A stretch of DNA of 64,000 bases, from the NCBI RefSeq assembly GCF_002284565.1, contig NZ_NPKI01000015.1, positions 124,001 through 188,000 of the forward strand, read 5' to 3'. Shown here in pieces: positions 61,823-64,000 of this stretch. The notes below the pieces were generated by a model. That model made no database searches. It was not told where the DNA came from and saw only the letters and a program-made list of their open reading frames with translations. The translations under genes were made by a program, and so were the position numbers. This DNA comes from Mesorhizobium mediterraneum (GTDB lineage Bacteria; Pseudomonadota; Alphaproteobacteria; Rhizobiales; Rhizobiaceae). Each line of letters begins with the position of its first letter. The stretch's first letter is position 1.

Positions 61823-62734
61823 ATGCCGCTTGCGATGAACCGTGAGGTTTTCATTACCTGTGCCGTGACCGGGTCCGGCAGCTCACAGGACCGCAGCCCG
61901 CATGTGCCGCGTTCGCCCAAGCAGATCGCCGATTCGGCCATCGATGCGGCAAAGGCGGGTGCGGCGATCGTGCACTGCCATGTGCGTGATCCCGAAACCG
62001 GCAAGCCTAGGCGTGACGTGCATCTCTACCGCGAAGTGACCGAGCGCATCCGCGCGGCAGACGTCGACGTGGTGCTGAACCTGACCGCCGGCATGGGCGG
62101 CGACATGGTGTTCGGCTCGCCGGAAAACCCGCTGCCGCTGAATGAAAAAGCCACCGATATGGGCGGCGCCACCAACCGCGTGGAACATGTGCGCCAGTGC
62201 CTGCCGGAAATCTGCACGCTCGACTGCGGCACCATGAATTTCGCCGAGGCCGACTATGTCATGACCAACACGCCCGGCATGCTGCGCGCCATGGGCGGCA
62301 TGATGACGGCGCTCGGCGTCAAGCCGGAGATCGAGGCCTTCGACACCGGGCATCTCTGGTTTGCCAAGCAATTGGTCGAGGAAAAGGTGCTGGATCCGGA
62401 TGCTCTCGTGCAATTGTGCATGGGTGTGCCGTGGGGCGCGCCGGATGATCTCAACACCTTTATGGCCATGGTCAACAACGTGCCGTCGAGCTGGACCTGG
62501 TCGGCCTTTTCCATCGGCCGTAACCAGATGGCCTATGCCGCCGCCGCGGTGCTGGCCGGCGGCAATGTCCGCGTCGGGCTCGAGGACAATCTCTGGCTCG
62601 ACAAGGGCGTGCTGGCGACCAATGCGCAGCTGGTCGACCGGGCGGTCAGCATCGTGTCGAACATGGGCGCGAGGGTGATCGGCCCGGAGGAAGTGCGCAA
62701 GAAGCTCAATTTGACGAAGCGCGTGCCGCTTTGA
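61823..62734 (+). CDS. cdhC: BKACE family enzyme, dehydrocarnitine cleavage enzyme
   Basis: 303 residues from ATG 61823 with GGAGGAAAG upstream. Beta-keto acid cleavage enzyme (DUF849): FITCAVTGSG, AAIVHCHVRDPETGKPRRD with the zinc-binding histidines, and VGLEDNLWLDKGVLA. In carnitine catabolism this family converts 3-dehydrocarnitine plus acetyl-CoA to betainyl-CoA and acetoacetate. The neighbouring carnitine dehydrogenase makes the substrate, which supports the assignment. Cytoplasmic. Confidence 0.9.
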   Translation: MPLAMNREVFITCAVTGSGSSQDRSPHVPRSPKQIADSAIDAAKAGAAIVHCHVRDPETGKPRRDVHLYREVTERIRAADVDVVLNLTAGMGGDMVFGSPENPLPLNEKATDMGGATNRVEHVRQCLPEICTLDCGTMNFAEADYVMTNTPGMLRAMGGMMTALGVKPEIEAFDTGHLWFAKQLVEEKVLDPDALVQLCMGVPWGAPDDLNTFMAMVNNVPSSWTWSAFSIGRNQMAYAAAAVLAGGNVRVGLEDNLWLDKGVLATNAQLVDRAVSIVSNMGARVIGPEEVRKKLNLTKRVPL

Positions 62735-62760
62735 AGGGAATCAGTAGGGAGGAGCCGCCG

Positions 62761-63390
62761 ATGAAGACCGTGAAATTCACCGCCATGAAGGACGGCGACC
62801 GCGAGGACTACGCCTTCCTCACCGAGCACGAGATCGACTATGCGGCGAAAACCGGCGACCGGCTGCTTGACGCGCTTGTCCAGCTCGACGAGGGGCTGTC
62901 CGGCTACAAGATCACCCGGCTTGGCCATTCGCTGCAAGCGGCGACACGCGCATGGCGCGACGGCGCCGATACCGACTGGATCGCCTGCGCGCTGCTGCAC
63001 GACATCGGCGACATCTACGCACCCTACAATCACGACGAATATGCAGCTTCGATCCTAAAACCGTTCGTGCGCGAGCAATGCACCTGGGTGGTGGAAAAGC
63101 ACGGCGACTTCCAGCGTCTCTATTACGCGCACCACCTTGGCGGCAATCCGCATGCGCGCGACCGTTTCGCCGGCCATCATTATTTCGACGATTGCGATGA
63201 GTTTTGCGAGCGCTGGGACCAGTCGAGCTTCGACCCGGACTACGAGACGCTGCCGATCGACTTCTTCCGGCCCTTCGTGCTCGAAGTGTTTGCGCGCAAG
63301 GCCTATGACCCCACCGTGATCCGCGCCGGCCAGCGCGTGCCACTCACCGATTCCAAAGTAGCCAGGACCAGAACCGGAGCCTCCGCATGA
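62761..63390 (+). CDS. HD-domain protein in carnitine operon, oxygenase-like
   Basis: 209 residues from ATG 62761 (GGGAGGAGCC upstream). HD-superfamily ligand set: H56 (RLGHSLQAA), H80-D81 (ALLHDIGD), H91 (YNHDEYA), H114 (VEKHGDF) and D153 (RWDQSS). The extra histidines and late aspartate match the spacing seen in mixed-valent diiron oxygenases such as PhnZ, TmpB and MIOX rather than simple phosphohydrolases. Its stop overlaps the carnitine dehydrogenase start by 4 bases, so it belongs to the pathway. Substrate unknown. Confidence 0.82.
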   Translation: MKTVKFTAMKDGDREDYAFLTEHEIDYAAKTGDRLLDALVQLDEGLSGYKITRLGHSLQAATRAWRDGADTDWIACALLHDIGDIYAPYNHDEYAASILKPFVREQCTWVVEKHGDFQRLYYAHHLGGNPHARDRFAGHHYFDDCDEFCERWDQSSFDPDYETLPIDFFRPFVLEVFARKAYDPTVIRAGQRVPLTDSKVARTRTGASA

Positions 63391-64000
63391 GCATCATCAA
63401 CAAGGCGGCCGCCATCGGCGGCGGCGTCATCGGCGCCGGTTGGGTGGCACGGCTGCTCTTGAACGGCATCGACGTGTCGATTTTTGATCCGGACCCCGAA
63501 GCCGCACGCAAGGTCGGCGAAGTGATGAAAGGCGCACGCCGCGCCTACAAGCAGATGCTGCCCGACGGCCTGCCCAAGGAAGGAAAACTGACCTTTGCCA
63601 AGACCATCGCCGATGCCGTCGCCGATGCCGATTTCATCCAGGAAAGCGTGCCGGAACGGCTCGACCTGAAGCACCGCGTGCTGGCCGAGATCGATCTTTA
63701 TGCGCCGGCTAACGCCATCGTCGGTTCGTCGACCTCCGGCATCAAGCCGACCGACATGCAGGTGGCGATGAAGAAGCATCCGGAGCGGCTGGTCGTCGGC
63801 CATCCGTTCAACCCGGTCTATCTCTTGCCGCTGGTCGAGATCGTCGGCGGCCAACAGACCTTTCCCGAGGCGATAGAGGTCGCCAAGGAGATGTATGCCT
63901 CGATCGGCATGAAGCCGGTGGTCATCCGCAAGGAGATCGAGGCGTTCGTCGGCGACCGCCTGCTGGAGGCGGCATGGCGCGAGGCACTATGGCTGATCAA
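63387..64000 (+). CDS. cdhA: Carnitine 3-dehydrogenase (3' end outside window)
   Basis: The first ~204 residues are visible and the frame is open to the window end. N-terminal Rossmann site AIGGGVIGAGWVARLLLNG, SVPERLDLKHRVLAEID, VGSSTSGIKPTDM and GHPFNPVYLLPLVEIVGG match L-carnitine dehydrogenases of the 3-hydroxyacyl-CoA dehydrogenase superfamily. It oxidises L-carnitine to 3-dehydrocarnitine with NAD+. ATGA overlap with the HD-domain gene. The C-terminus, sometimes fused to a thioesterase, cannot be seen. Confidence 0.92.
   Translation, partial: MSIINKAAAIGGGVIGAGWVARLLLNGIDVSIFDPDPEAARKVGEVMKGARRAYKQMLPDGLPKEGKLTFAKTIADAVADADFIQESVPERLDLKHRVLAEIDLYAPANAIVGSSTSGIKPTDMQVAMKKHPERLVVGHPFNPVYLLPLVEIVGGQQTFPEAIEVAKEMYASIGMKPVVIRKEIEAFVGDRLLEAAWREALWLI

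Overview
The window looks like a stretch of chromosome from a high-GC alphaproteobacterium of the Mesorhizobium type. The pointers are the three tandem DUF680 small secreted proteins, the aglR-aglEFGAK alpha-glucoside operon in its Sinorhizobium-type order, a PuuD-type membrane urate oxidase, and several rhizobial palindromic repeats. No nodulation, fixation, phage, insertion-sequence, CRISPR, tRNA or rRNA genes were seen. The first and last genes run off the window.

Layout. 1-6.5 kb: a WD40 protein (5' end missing), a small secreted protein, a class III aminotransferase with a glutamine-synthetase-like ligase, UdgX, and glycerate kinase. 6.5-22.2 kb: a nearly complete purine/ureide catabolic region. 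It holds guaD and puuD (minus strand), a LysR regulator and two LLM-type flavin monooxygenases (plus), uraH-xdhA-xdhB-xdhC (minus), and a tight plus-strand operon of puuE-uraD fusion, allE, allA and an unassigned deaminase. Together they cover guanine to xanthine, urate, 5-hydroxyisourate, OHCU, allantoin, allantoate, ureidoglycine and glyoxylate plus urea. No allantoate amidohydrolase (AllC) is present here. 22.2-30.3 kb: a CocE/NonD hydrolase, a dipeptide-type ABC transporter with fused ATPases, and an alkaline-phosphatase-superfamily protein.

30.3-35.7 kb: an alcohol dehydrogenase; an ECF sigma / anti-sigma / subtilase operon; and an ankyrin-cytochrome c fusion. 36-43.9 kb: the agl operon, with palindromic LacI-type operators between aglR and aglE. 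44-45 kb: three DUF680 genes among palindromic repeats. 45.5-48.3 kb: a clear cobalamin riboswitch, then gbcA-gbcB for glycine betaine demethylation. 48.3-56.8 kb: a sulfite-oxidase-like protein and its reductase, a DegP protease, an MBL-fold hydrolase, PPi-dependent phosphofructokinase, an L,D-transpeptidase, a LysE exporter and a TTC38-like TPR protein. 56.8-60.7 kb: xylB and xylA around a small NTF2-like gene. 60.7-64 kb: a carnitine catabolic locus (GlxA-type regulator, BKACE/dehydrocarnitine cleavage enzyme, HD-domain protein, carnitine dehydrogenase cut by the window end). Carnitine degradation yields glycine betaine, which gbcAB could take further.

Most worth a second look: (1) an anti-sigma factor whose periplasmic domain resembles the propeptide of the subtilase encoded next to it; (2) a cobalamin riboswitch whose nearest intact gene is gbcA, with a palindromic repeat in between; (3) a palindromic repeat inserted in frame in xdhC; (4) an HD-domain protein with oxygenase-like ligand spacing inside the carnitine operon; (5) candidate operators in the purine, xyl and carnitine divergent promoters.
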